Positions 45,408 to 56,512 of a DNA stretch of 64,000 nt are shown piece after piece (the stretch's first letter is position 1; each line of letters begins with the position of its first letter). The stretch is from Marsupella aquatica (taxonomy: Eukaryota; Marchantiophyta), in contig OZ316898.1 in the NCBI GenBank assembly GCA_973895155.1, positions 14,756,001-14,820,000 of the forward strand. The letters run 5' to 3'. The notes beneath the pieces are model-generated. The model did not search any database. It saw only the letters and a list, made by a program, of their open reading frames with translations, and had not been told where the DNA came from. Position numbers and translations under genes: made by a program.

Positions 45408-46080
45408 GTCCTTTTTGAAAGGAGTGTACACAGGAGCGAGTCTTGTACAGTCCTTTTACACTTAGTTCATGACTTGTGTCAATTAAACGAGTTCTGAAAT
45501 CTGCTCTGTCAAGGACTGTGAGCCCTTGTCAACCATTTTTTTACCTCTTAGATGTTCTTCTTTGTTAAGGACTGGGTGGCCTTCGTGAAGGAGTGGGTGT
45601 CAGTTTTCAAGGAGTCCATGTCCATTGTGAAAGGAGTCTAACTCCTTTTCCAAGGAGTCTATTTCCTTTTCCAAGGAGTCTGACTCCTTTTCCAAGGAGT
45701 TCAGGTCCTTCTGAAGCAAGTGCATGTCCTTGGTCAAGGAGTGTCACTCCTTTGTTAAGGAGTGCATGTCCTTTTTAAAGGACTGATGGTCCTTGACAAA
45801 GGAGCACTAGTCCTTTGAAAGGACAGTTGGTCCTTGACAAAGGAGCAATAGTCCTTTTGAAAGGACTTTCGGTCCTTGTAAAAGGAGTGTTACTCCTTTC
45901 CAAAGGACTGTTCATTTAGGAATGTTTGTCCTTTGGAAAGGAGTGTGTGTCCTTAAAGTAGTAGACGTCTTCGAAAAAGGAGTCGAACAGGGAGTGCATG
46001 TCCTTAGAGAAGGAGTGATTCTCCTTTTTGAGGAGTGGGTGTGATTCAAGTAATTTCTCCCTTCTGCAAACAAGTCCTTT
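45408..46080. repeat. Region C private repeat: AAGGAGT / ACTCCTT palindromes
   Basis: Dense AAGGAGT, AAGGACT and their complements, often arranged as palindromes with a 3-bp centre: AAAGGAGTCTAACTCCTTT (45,630-45,648), AAGGAGTCTGACTCCTT (45,673-45,689) and AAGGAGTGTCACTCCTT (45,736-45,752), then four or more looser ones to 45,910. It lies between the two region C coding segments. I saw no such cluster elsewhere. Confidence 0.9.
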
Positions 46081-46256
46081 CCTTGGTCAAGTCCCCGGTC
46101 AAGTAGAGTATGTGCTTTGTAGTATCTGGATCTTGACTGTGTCCTTAAGGAGTGAACTGTGAATGTGCCATTCAGTACTTCCATGATAGCATACGTGCAG
46201 CATAAGATTTTAGCAGTTTCTAAATACTTAGCCTCTCTGTTTGATTTGCTGCAGAT

Positions 46257-46959
46257 GGCCAAGAATGAGAAGTTTGTCACCCTCCATCTGGCCAAGATTG
46301 AATCCATGTGGGGACTTTGTGCTGGCTCTTATGTTTATGAAGGTTGTTCAAACCTGTTGAGTGATGGTAGACCCTGTGCTTTGGGCAAGCACAAGCAAAA
46401 ATTGAGAAGGCAAGATGCAAACTCCCCAATGGGACCCCATTCACGAGGCAGAACCACACATGAGTGCTGTGTTGATGGGGCTGGTACACAGATGTACTAC
46501 TTTGCTGTGCAGATTGGCGATGAAGTGATTCAGTTTAATGAAGAGAATGGGGAGAAGCTAATGGGTGTGTCTGGTAAAGTTTTTAAGGACGAGCTTGATG
46601 GCTACCCTGACAAGATCAGGAGTGCATGTACTCAAGTAATGAGTACATTGTGGACTATTACTTATGTGAAAGACAAAGATGCCTGTCGAGCACTTGCTGT
46701 GGCTAGGTCTTTACAGTCAACTAGTGTTATTAAATGTGAGCCTAAAGTAGGACCTAGCCTCCCTGAGCCACATAGTAGTGTACATGTGATCATACCAAAG
46801 GAAGACAACAATCCTAAGTTTTTGAACTCGCTCAGCTGTAGTGACACTACTCCGGTGAAAGCCCACTTGGGGCCGCTCAGTAGACTTAAGGATGCCTGTG
46901 TGAATTTTGGAGGGGAGCTATTTGAGTCCCTGAAATCTATGAAGATCACCTACGAGTAG
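46257..46959 (+). CDS. Region C gene 2: RPA70-C-like OB-fold / zinc-ribbon protein
   Basis: The exon opens at ATGGCCAAG directly after a strong splice acceptor (TTTGCTGCAG). The product resembles the C-terminal DNA-binding domain of replication protein A large subunit: a strand FVTLHLAKIES, then YVYEGCSNLL with later Cys and His residues standing in for the zinc ribbon, then YYFAVQIGDEVIQFNEENGEKLMGVSG as the OB-fold core. RPA-like proteins are known passengers of plant Helitrons and other transposons. This protein could bind single-stranded DNA of the element. No stop codon breaks it. It may be the last exon of a longer gene that begins upstream, since the acceptor implies an intron over the palindrome array. 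Confidence 0.5.
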
Positions 46960-47844
46960 TATAGTGAAGTAGTTAGACAAAGTTGGAACCAATTACACTT
47001 GGATGTTTACTCCAATCTTTGTAAAACTAAGACTCAAGAGCAATCATGAATATATTTTGAAGCGTGTATATTTTTCCCCACTCAAATGACTTTCCTGTGG
47101 GACATAAGTACTACCTTTTAGTAGCGGCTATTGAAGTAAGTTAGACAGTTTAACTCCACCTTGGGATGCGCTTGACTTCAAAACCTCCACCTTCTAGTAT
47201 ACTGTGGGACATAGGTTGCATTTTTACTCTTGCAGTGGTAAGTGAATATTCAACTCCATCCCATCCCCGCAGGGCACATATAATGGATGACAACTCCAGC
47301 CTCCCTTTCTCAAGGTTGTAGGTTTTGAGTTCTCTTAGGTTGGACTTTTCCAATATGAAATCTCTACTGTACATTGTCCTGCTCTTTCTGGATCTGGAAC
47401 AGGTAGACAATGAGAATACTAACCATTCTTAGAGCTGGGAAGTGGTCCCATTTGGAAGCGCATCAAACTCTTCCTTAGTCCTTATGAACTAGTCAGGGAT
47501 AGTCGATCCAAAAACATTTTGGGAATTTGGGAGTCTTGAATGGGAAGGACTGTAGCTATGTTCTAGACAACAAATACACAAACTCAAACATGAAGTCCAG
47601 ATGATTGAAATTAATACATTCAAGTGATATAGCCAAATAGACACGCCACTTGAGACTTCTCGGTTGAAAACTAAGCTTGACAAGAGATGGGCCAATTAAA
47701 ATGAACTTTATTGTGCACAAGGGATTTATTACAAAACAGGTGCATCTTACTGCACATATATAGCGATTACTAACAAGAGACCTTTACTAAGTAATATTCA
47801 ATGCTACCCTTCACTAGTGATATCCAATGCCTGCTTAGCCTTTA
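46960..47844. other. Intergenic stretch without a supported gene
   Basis: AT-rich. Only short random frames are present. It may contain the 3' ends of the plus-strand region C genes. Confidence 0.5.
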
Positions 47845-47942
47845 TTGTATACTAACTGAGGACTATCCACTGATATGGTTTAACCTTCAGTGGATAGTCC
47901 TCAGTTAGTATACAATCATATCAGTGGATAGTCCTCAGTTAG
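47845..47942. repeat. Perfect 29-bp inverted repeat plus a third partial copy
   Basis: 47,845-47,873 and 47,887-47,915 are exact reverse complements (core CTAACTGAGGACTATCC). A 22-bp direct copy of the second arm follows at 47,921-47,942. All contain the GAGGACT or AGTCCTC word of the array downstream. Confidence 0.9.
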
Positions 47943-48149
47943 TCCACCTTCAGGGAGCTCAAAGTCCTATGGAACAACAATCCACATAAATATTAGTGAC
48001 AGAAATAGTCAAGCTCACGCAGGGAAGAACAGTTCAGCAAATAGACTTTAGCCAACCTACTGTAGCAACTGTAATGTACATATATAAGTAAGACGGATTT
48101 TGGTCTTTTTAGCAAGAAGTACATGGCTATAATATCTCCCAGGGCTCTA

Positions 48150-48850
48150 ACTCTAGACTCAGGAAAACCCTGAGGACAGTTGTTTAGGACATAAGGGCAG
48201 ACTGGGTACTGGGAATTTAGGACTAAGGATTGACAAAAGTTTGCTAATTCAGGACTTGGGCCAGAGGACTCATTAAGTAGGGATGGCAGATTGAGGACTC
48301 AATCAGGGTGGAGGACTGATGACTCAGGGTAGAGGACTGAGGACTAAGGATGGAGGACTGAAGGCTCGGGGAAAAGGACTAAGGACTCAGAATGAAGGAC
48401 TGAGGATTTGGGGCAGAGGACTGAGGACTCGGGCACAGGACTGAGGACTAGGGATAAGGACTGAGGACTGAGGGTTTAGGACTGAGGACTAGGGATAAGG
48501 ACTGAGGACTGAGGACTTAGGACTGAGGACTTAGGACTGAGGCAGAGGACTGAGGCAGAGGACTCAGACTGAGGACTCAGGGAAAAGGACTGAGGACTCA
48601 GGGAAAAGGATTGAGGACTCAGACTGAGGACTCAAGGAAAAGGACTGAGGACTCAGGGAAGAAACCGAGGACTCATGGCAAAGACTAAGGACTGAAGCCA
48701 ACGGATGAGGACTCCGGACGTTCGGACTGAGGACTCCGGACGGAGGAACTGAGGACTAGTGACCGAGGACTGAGGACCAGCAACAGATAACTGAGGACTA
48801 GAGACAAAAGACAAAGGACTTCAAACGGAGAATAGAGGACTGGTGATGGA
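48150..48850. repeat. Region D private repeat: GAGGACT array
   Basis: Several dozen copies of GAGGACT or AAGGACT, commonly as GGACTGAGGACTCAGG, in an array of about 700 bp just downstream of the minus-strand region D gene. Copies are mainly direct, unlike the palindromes of the other regions. The word AAGGACT is shared with the region C array, so C and D may belong to one element. Confidence 0.9.
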
Positions 48851-48891
48851 GAAAAAATGGTGAACACACCTCAGTATCCTCCTTCATATTG

Positions 48892-51800
48892 CTAGGAACC
48901 CAAGGATGCATATATTGCTGCCAGAGTCTCGGGCTCAAGGGTGTACATTCTATATCGTCCCTTTCCTGCCTCACATGGAGTGAGACCAAATCTAAGGTGA
49001 ACTACTGTCTCAGCATGGGCGTAGCTCACGCCAGCTAGATCGTTCACCACAAATTTGTTATCTCGCCCTGGGACCTGTTGAAACCACACTGCCCTCAAAG
49101 CTAAATCACCCTCGTTAAATTCCTCTCCATACGAGTCCTTGAAACTCTTCTTCACGGTGTGCAAAGTCTGCTCACATTGAAGAATGTAGAAGTCCACATT
49201 CCACTTGTTACCTATCTCAGCCTTCACTGCAAAGAAGTCACCTTGTTGAACCAATTCGGCCAGCAGCCCATCCTCCCATTGGTACAGTCCTTCCCCCACT
49301 CCCATTTCTTCCACATCAGTTCTCACGTCACTTGGCAGGACTCCTTTCACCATGACGAGCTTAAACTGTCCAGCCCAACTTATATTCTCACATTGCAAAG
49401 GTTCATCATCTAAGCAATGAGGACAAAAACAACAAAGTTCTCTGACTTGAAGGAGAGTTGATAGGCGGTTACTAAATCCATCAAAGCAGTGTAAGGATCG
49501 GGAACCTAGGATAGGATCACAGTCCCATTTCTTCTTGCGATTGACAGCTCCCATTGGAATCTCCCAAAACAGGCGTCGAACAAGTTGGACGTCTCCATAC
49601 TCCTTTTCTTGGCCCATAGCAAATTTGTCCTTGCAGAACAAAACCACATCATGGGCATTCTCCAATCGATGTCCATGGATTCCCTTCAGCTGTTCTCTCT
49701 CAATCCCTTGCTTTATGTGGCCTCCAAGGGCATCCTAAAAGCACACACCATAGTACTCATCTCAGGAAATGAAACTTGGATGATGAATGAATATAGAACA
49801 ACAAATTTACTATAGGGAACTTCAGCTTAAAACACAATCTGGAATGAGCGGATGTACATGTAAAGTAATATTGCAACTTACAGCGACACCTTTTCCGTGC
49901 CCTGAAGCATGGAAATACCACTTCATTCGTGCACCAAATCTTTTGTAGTATCTGGATACATAATAAAAAGGTCTGCAAGCCTTGAACTGTGAAGCAGCCC
50001 CATCTGACCAGACCCAATGTTGCTCAAACTGAATTCCTTCCTCCCTCATCCACTGGTTATGAGCATCCATGCAATGTTGGACGAAGAGAGTGTCGTGACA
50101 ATTGTCATCACTGATATAAAAATGATAATCTGCAATAATGTCTCGACCACCCTCCTCATCCAATGCCATCCGAACCGTACTTCCAACAGCAGCCTCCAGA
50201 GATTCCACACAATCTTCTCTATGCCTATAAGTGACATGAATCAACAAAGTGACCTGTCTATTATCCCAGTGTTGACTCTGTATCTCATTTTGGATTTTGA
50301 ACGTGTAATTTTCAGAGAAATCAATAGATGACACTATAGTTCCTCTAGGGAAAGTTTTCAAACAAAGTTTGAATTGTTATGACTGCCAACGTGCTCTGAA
50401 ATTATGCACAATGAATGTCTTCATTGTATTCAAAACCTGACTCTTGAATTCACCCATTGAAGTTCTCTTAAACACCATTCTCAACCGTTTTGACTTTTTT
50501 GTAGCACTCTCGTCTGTTCCTTTTTTCTTCTCTCTCTTTTGCTGGGCTTTCTCATCTAACTCCAAATACTGAAATGTCTCCCACTCAATAAATTGCTTGT
50601 CAACTGGATCTAACTCAGATGTACACCAATCCAACTTGTTGACACCACAATTCTTACAGGAACCCATGATACATTTCTTTCCATGCCACTGCTTCCCCTC
50701 AGCTCTTGGACAAAGAGCTCCATCTATCCAGCCCCGTACAGATGTTATTGTTGTTCTAGAAGCTACACAACTCTGCAAAGGAGCATCAACTGATGTGCAA
50801 ATGGGGCAATCACAAGAGCAATGCTTACTGTGTTCATGCTTCCTGAATTTGTTGATTGCCTCCTTCAAGAGGTCCATTTCAACATGTTGCTTACAGCAAC
50901 AAACGTTTCTGTCTTTCATAGGACGAATGTAGTAAGGCTTCATATACTGAAAAGACCTGAAGCCTATATTAACTCCATTCTCATCTCTGCTGCAAAACTC
51001 CTGGAATTTTAGAAAAAACTCCACCTGAAAAAGATGCAAACCTTGCTTCAAAACATATTCAATCATTGTAAACAAAGATGCAGTAGAGTTCAAATTGCTT
51101 ACTGATGAACATGAAAGCTCCTGTACCCTATTGTAAACCCTATTTGAATGTCATTGATAATGACAAATTAACAAAATCTAACCTGGGTATCCTCCAGCCA
51201 ATGCACCCCATGCTCCTCGTACACATTTATACTCAATCTTAGTCTAGCCTTGTCCTTGGCGCAAGGAGAGATTCGAGTATTTGATTCCCAAAACTTTTCC
51301 ACAATTCTTCGGACTTCAGCTGAAATTTTGTCGCTTCTCACTTTCCTTTCCCCCATTGGAAACCTTATCAAACAATCGGAATCTATGGACTTCCTCCTTC
51401 TTGAAGCTTTATATATGATTTGCCGTTTGATACCCAAAGCCCCAGCCACTGAAGTCTGATACCTATTCACTACTGTGGCCTGGCTTGCCAATGCAACTGT
51501 CAAGATCTGCTTTGCACCTAGATGGTCTTTCCGCTTTGCAGTCTTCACTTTTTGCAAGCAATTCTTTAGGTCAGCAACTGCAGCAAGTATCGCTACATCT
51601 CTCCGACGAGTCCCAAAAACTGCAGGGAGGTACTTCTTCAAGGAAGGATGGAGCATAAACTTAGTGAAAAATAGCTTCCTTGCAGACAAATTAAATTTGT
51701 CCAATCTACTCAGGATGGATGTCACCGCCATAGACACCTGAGACTGAACACTTCGTGTTCTCCTATTGGAATTCAATTCATCTTCTAAATCACCAGCAGA

Positions 51801-52285
51801 CCCACATTGCCAAGCCTCTGTGCATGTATTACCCTTTTTCTTCTATTACCCTTTTTCTTCCAGTATGCTGCTCGCTTCCTTTGAGCATCTCGTGCTCTAA
51901 ATTCTGTTGAAGCAGAGGATTGATAGTTTGCTTGCCTCGAAGCTGAACTCTCCCGCTGCAGCTCTGAAGTTTGGCCATGCATGCTCTCACCGAGAAGTTG
52001 CCCATCTAAGGACCGAAGACGTGCTTCTTGACGCCCTATGCAATTGCGGAGAGTTTGTCTTCTTTGTGTCAATTTGTCACATTGTAATTGTGTAGACTGT
52101 AGGATGCTAGTAGCTTGTGTACTTGCATTCACTATGATGTCGGCAGCCTCTTGGGAAGCCTCCGCACGAATTCTACTCGCTTCATTCTCAGCAGATGAAA
52201 TCATTTGCTGGCATTTGTTTCGCGCATCTTCCAACAAACCCTGTCTAGCCACATCGTTACTATTACCACCATGTGCAAATCACTA
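48892..52285 (-). pseudogene. Region D DDE/RNase H-like protein (SDGAASQFK / GHGKG family), probable transposase
   Basis: Exons run about 52,285-51,183, 51,120-49,882 and 49,734-48,892 with GT-AG introns of 62 and 147 bp. Cys/His-rich region: CCCKQHVEMDLL, CSCDCPIC and a later Cys pair. The catalytic-like core has SIDFSENYTF (about 50,320), ISDDNCHDT, WSDGAASQFK (49,981-50,007) and HASGHGKG, continuing after the intron with DALGGHIKQ. Animal genomes encode multicopy proteins with the same SDGAASQ and SHGKG pattern, to my recollection unclassified. A C-terminal CFCPHC finger follows. Breaks: a 17-bp tandem duplication (51,828-51,861) that shifts the frame, and a TAA near 50,387 fitting CAA to TAA. 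The first exon is not found. Confidence 0.55.
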
Positions 52286-52900
52286 TATTCATTAAAACTG
52301 TACTTTTAAAAGTCCATAAGATGAACCCTAAAGTTAATTTATTTCAGGCCAAATTTCTATTAAAGCATTCCCAAAAGCTAATTTTTTTCAGCCCAAATAT
52401 ACACTTTTGAACGCCCAAAATTTTGTTTTTTTTCACCCAAATGTTTAATAATAACTTAAATTATATATTCTAATTAATTTAAAAATTAGAGTAAATTTAA
52501 TTTAGTCCAAAAATCAGAGGCCAATACCACTCAGACCATCTATAAATTAAAAAATATAGATGGTCATAAATCAAGGGTCAAAATGAGATTGACCCACTAT
52601 ATAATTATTAAATTGTCCAGTCCAGTGAGAGAGCCTCACACTAAGCATATATCCTAATTATTTACTTTATCCTACATGTTCAAAACATATCCTTTCAAGA
52701 CATAATATGAATGTACAATTCAGGGTAGGCACTAGAGCAACCCTATCTCCTAATGATCAAGACAAAACTCATTTGAACAAGAAAGTCTGCTTCCTGATTT
52801 ATCATAGCGGATGTCACGGTCGCAAGTATCTCTTGCATGGTGGTTCTTAAACTTATTGGTGAGATCCCTAGTTCTGAGAACTTTCCAAATAAAATGCCTT
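52286..52900. other. AT-rich stretch without a supported gene
   Basis: Contains repeated GCCCAAA words spaced 25-40 bp (52,345-52,445) and a run of A/T words. It holds the 3' flank of the phosphatase-like gene and probably 5' sequence of the region D gene. Confidence 0.5.
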
Positions 52901-53809
52901 CTATTTTGTGTATGAGGACCAAAATAGTTGTCTCCAAGTATTACGTTTGCAGTTTCTTCGATCGATCTCATCCGTGGTCCACGTCTCCAGTGGTGGGTAA
53001 TGCTGCACCTCGTTCTTTCCGTCCCAAGGAATCTCTTCAGGAGTCACATCCAAGATGGTTCCAAACTCCCTATGGATACAACGACAATCTCCCCACTTCT
53101 GTTCCAAAAGAGCATAGATGGCAGCATGATCCTCCTTGCTTGTTAATAAATTGAAAACATACCACTTTGGATTGTTGACAGTGATATAATGTTGAACGCA
53201 GTAAGCCTTTCTCAAATTGCAAAGATACGGCCATAATATCTTGGGCAAAAAAGTGTCATTTGAAGCTGTGTGAGTAAATGGATTTGGAAACAATCCATTC
53301 ACGTCATAATTCAAAAATGCCTTCAATGGAGAATCATCAATAAGAACTGTATTAGAAGCATCATATTTTTCTGGAAAACGGTCCCAAATGGTTTGCAAAT
53401 TCTTCAGAAGTAAATTGGCCTTCCCATCTGTTATATCTGGCCTTTGGATGCAACTATCAAAGGTATCTTCTTGAGTAAAGACAAACTTGAACTTCTGTCG
53501 CTCCTCCTCAGTGAAAATCAACTCCATTAAGTCCATTGTTTTTGGCCTCCTTGCACAGGTCCAAATTGCGACGTCAAAAACCATGAAAGCTGCATATAGA
53601 AATTCGTGGAGGTATGGGCGCTCCACATACATGAAATTAAACCCTCCACGTCTCCCCCAGTGCACACCACGTAAACTTGTCTGATTTTGCCATGGTCCTG
53701 AGCTTCTGGTTTTAATGCAATCCCAACAAATCTTGTTAAGGTCAAGAACCAAGAGCTTTCGCCGGATCGGAGAGTGTAGTATTGGAGTGAATTCTGGAAA
53801 CATTAACAT
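52901..53809 (-). CDS. FCP1/NIF-type phosphatase-fold protein with altered active site
   Basis: Minus strand. It has the FCP1-homology order: LLVLDLNKICW (the catalytic DxDxT/V loop reads DLNKI), RPYLHEFL, VAIWTCARR, then NTVLIDDSP (about 53,326-53,350), and a short C-terminal tail (to YTK). FCP1/Scp enzymes remove phosphate from the RNA polymerase II tail. Here the second Asp of the loop is Asn, so activity is doubtful. A splice acceptor (TTTCCAG) precedes EFTPILHSP, and a coding-like stretch at about 53,965-54,070 could be the preceding exon, so the true start is unknown. It sits downstream of the ParB-methyltransferase gene on the same strand and might be its 3' end or a separate gene. Confidence 0.6.
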   Translation of the reverse strand: MLMFPEFTPILHSPIRRKLLVLDLNKICWDCIKTRSSGPWQNQTSLRGVHWGRRGGFNFMYVERPYLHEFLYAAFMVFDVAIWTCARRPKTMDLMELIFTEEERQKFKFVFTQEDTFDSCIQRPDITDGKANLLLKNLQTIWDRFPEKYDASNTVLIDDSPLKAFLNYDVNGLFPNPFTHTASNDTFLPKILWPYLCNLRKAYCVQHYITVNNPKWYVFNLLTSKEDHAAIYALLEQKWGDCRCIHREFGTILDVTPEEIPWDGKNEVQHYPPLETWTTDEIDRRNCKRNTWRQLFWSSYTK

Positions 53810-54147
53810 AAGCCCTTAGTCAATGCGACTCAAAGTTTAAACAATTACTACGGAGGAAAACTCTCAAAATTTGAAATCAAACAAACTTTGTTATAGCATT
53901 TGAAGTAGAGAGGAACGACCCTGGGGCGACCCTCCTAGAAAAACATTAATTACATTCAATTGCCATTTTTTAGATCCAAAGTATACGTGGGTCAAACCCT
54001 TCCTCCACAGCAACGCTTTCCGAGGGAATGCCAACAAAATCCTTTGAGGAAGGAGATTCTACGACGGAACTTTGGTCTGTAAAAAATTATATTATTACAA
54101 AGATAAAGCTTAGATTGTCATTAAAATACCAAGAACCAAAGAAAGGG
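53810..54147 (-). other. Short gap with a possible extra exon
   Basis: About 53,965-54,070 reads open on the minus strand (starting DQSSVVESPSSKDF) after a TTTTTTACAG acceptor. It may link the methyltransferase gene to the phosphatase-like exon. The rest is AT-rich. Confidence 0.35.
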
Positions 54148-56512
54148 CTAATAATTTCCAATGCTAAAATGCCCAAATTCATCTATTGTTTGATCACCTA
54201 GAACACTATGTATCTCGGAATTGATACCACTGGGAAGTTGCTCTTCAAAGGATGGGGGTGCAAAAACTGGGCTCAGTCTCAAGTTCAGTTTTTTGTAATC
54301 TGATTTTGCCATTATCTTTGGAGCATCGTCTAGTGATTCTATCATTCCAACCTTTGGTCCATTTCTCCATATAAAATGAGTTGCAGGACGGACTGTTTTC
54401 ATATATCCAGTCCTGTCGATCTCGGATCCAGAATTTTGTGAAAATGATAATACTACGGGGCTTCCTGTAGAAGCACTTGTAAAAACCAATTTAGTCTCTG
54501 ATGAGCAATATAGAGGAGACAGGGGAGGATTTGAAGCACCTGCCTTCTCTTCTTCATTTGCAGCGGTCTCAGGTACTTGACGATCATCCTCCTTTGCAAG
54601 CGCAATGTCTGACATTTCTCCCAATTCTACTGCGTCAATATTGCCTAGACCATCTGTGGTTGCCTTCCAATGTGCATCCGATGTGGACGATGTAAGATCT
54701 GGGTCCGATTGGTGCATCCAATTCTCTACACCGACAAAGGGATTTCTTGGTGGGTCGCCCTCAGGTCGACCCACAACATCAGCCAACCCCACACCAAAGT
54801 AGGGAATACCTACCACTTGTGTTCCACGTTCATCCAAATTTCGGGTGACCCTGTTGTCTGTGTCGTGACCCAATTCTCCTTCCTCAATATCATCTTCGCC
54901 CTAGTCTACGCCTTCTTTGGCACCAACATGCTCGGAAACCCCATCGCGGGCTCTACCAAATTTTGAACCGCCCATCCGGTCACTCATTATGGAAGGAACT
55001 TTCTCGCAGAGAACCCTTCCATATGCCTGAGTGAAATCATATTCATCCTCAGTGTCTGAATACGCAAAGCATTCTCTGAAACACAACAATGACACCTTCA
55101 TAACCTGTCCTCCCGAGAAAAAGTCAAGTATAGTCTCCCCTTCAGCCGAAAAAAATTCAATAATACTCTGCAGCATACATTTTGGCTTAGCATGAATATT
55201 CACAAAGCCACCTCTACTTCCCACCATCTCAAACATGGGAGCCTTTTGTAAGAAATCTCCAATGTGAAATGCTGAAGTTGACTCAGTCTCTGTCTCCTTA
55301 CTTGTCTTACTCTTATTCTTATCTCGCTTCTCCGTCTTGTCTTCCACTTGGAAATCAGGGGCGATTGCCGAATTGTAAGAAAATTGGCAATTAAATCCAA
55401 GCCTGAACACTTGCTTCCAATCAAATTTCTCCTCAGTGGTGATTCCTGCAAAGATTATCTCCTCCATACCACAACTGAAAAGTAAGCCCTCTGGAACTGG
55501 TGTATCACTCCGTCGATAGCTCCCGTAGTCAACGTGGATGTCCATTCCCTTTTCATGTTGCAATTTCCTAAGGGCACTCAAAATGTTTGCAGCAAGTGGC
55601 CCCGGATGCACAGTCATGACAACAACAATTGTTGGATTTCTTGGAAGATCCACAATGTATTGCAGTAATGCAATAATTTCAGCATCGGTCCAAACATGTT
55701 GTCGGAGCCTACTGAAGTCAACAATGGCAAGAGGACACAAAGGCGAAGGCTCTTGTAGCATTTCCGGCACGGTTGTCTTCATCAAATTCTCACTAAAAAA
55801 TGTCAAGAAAGGCTCCATGCGAGAATGACCAATCCCACCAAATTCTTTACAATGCAACCCATCTAGTCTGACCATTAGACTTTGTGGGAAACTCTCCTTG
55901 ACCACATTCTTCTTCAATGAATTGTTGAGGTAAACCTCACCGTTGCTCTCCTCAATTTTGTCATCTCAAGCTCAGATTTCAAGGAAGGCAACAATATCAC
56001 CAGAGACTCCCAAGATGTGCCAACAGGAAACTTCTCACGATACTTTTCCACGAAATAGCCAATAATGACTGTTCTCAATTTGGACATTATCTTGATTGTA
56101 AGGGCCAAGTCTCCCATTGCGACAAGCTCTGATTTGTTGGTGATATCCTTCTTCAGCAAGACACGCTCCTCTTCAACGTCCTTCAAGATCTCAATTATCT
56201 GTTTGCTACTAATCTCTCCTTCAAAGCATCAAAAGGTACTAGGAGTGATCAATTTTGGGGGTCTTGGCCCTCCATACCCACCAGCCCCGTCTTGGAGCTT
56301 CCCACTCAACCATTTTGCACACACGTTCCGCCATAATTCAAAGAGCTCATCTTTGGCAAAAAGTAACCAATAAATGCTCTTTAGGCTTGACTTCCCCATT
56401 GTAACCTTTGCCAGGGCAAACCAATCCTGCATATCCAATGGACTTGACATTAGTTTCAGGGTACAATGCATATGTTAGAAAATTTATACCTATGTTTGAA
56501 ACAGGCTAAGCC

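Noticed and set aside
46257-46959. Region C as an intact Helitron, because of the RPA-like protein
   Set aside because: No Rep/HUH or PIF1-type helicase coding is visible and no typical 3' hairpin-CTRR end was identified.
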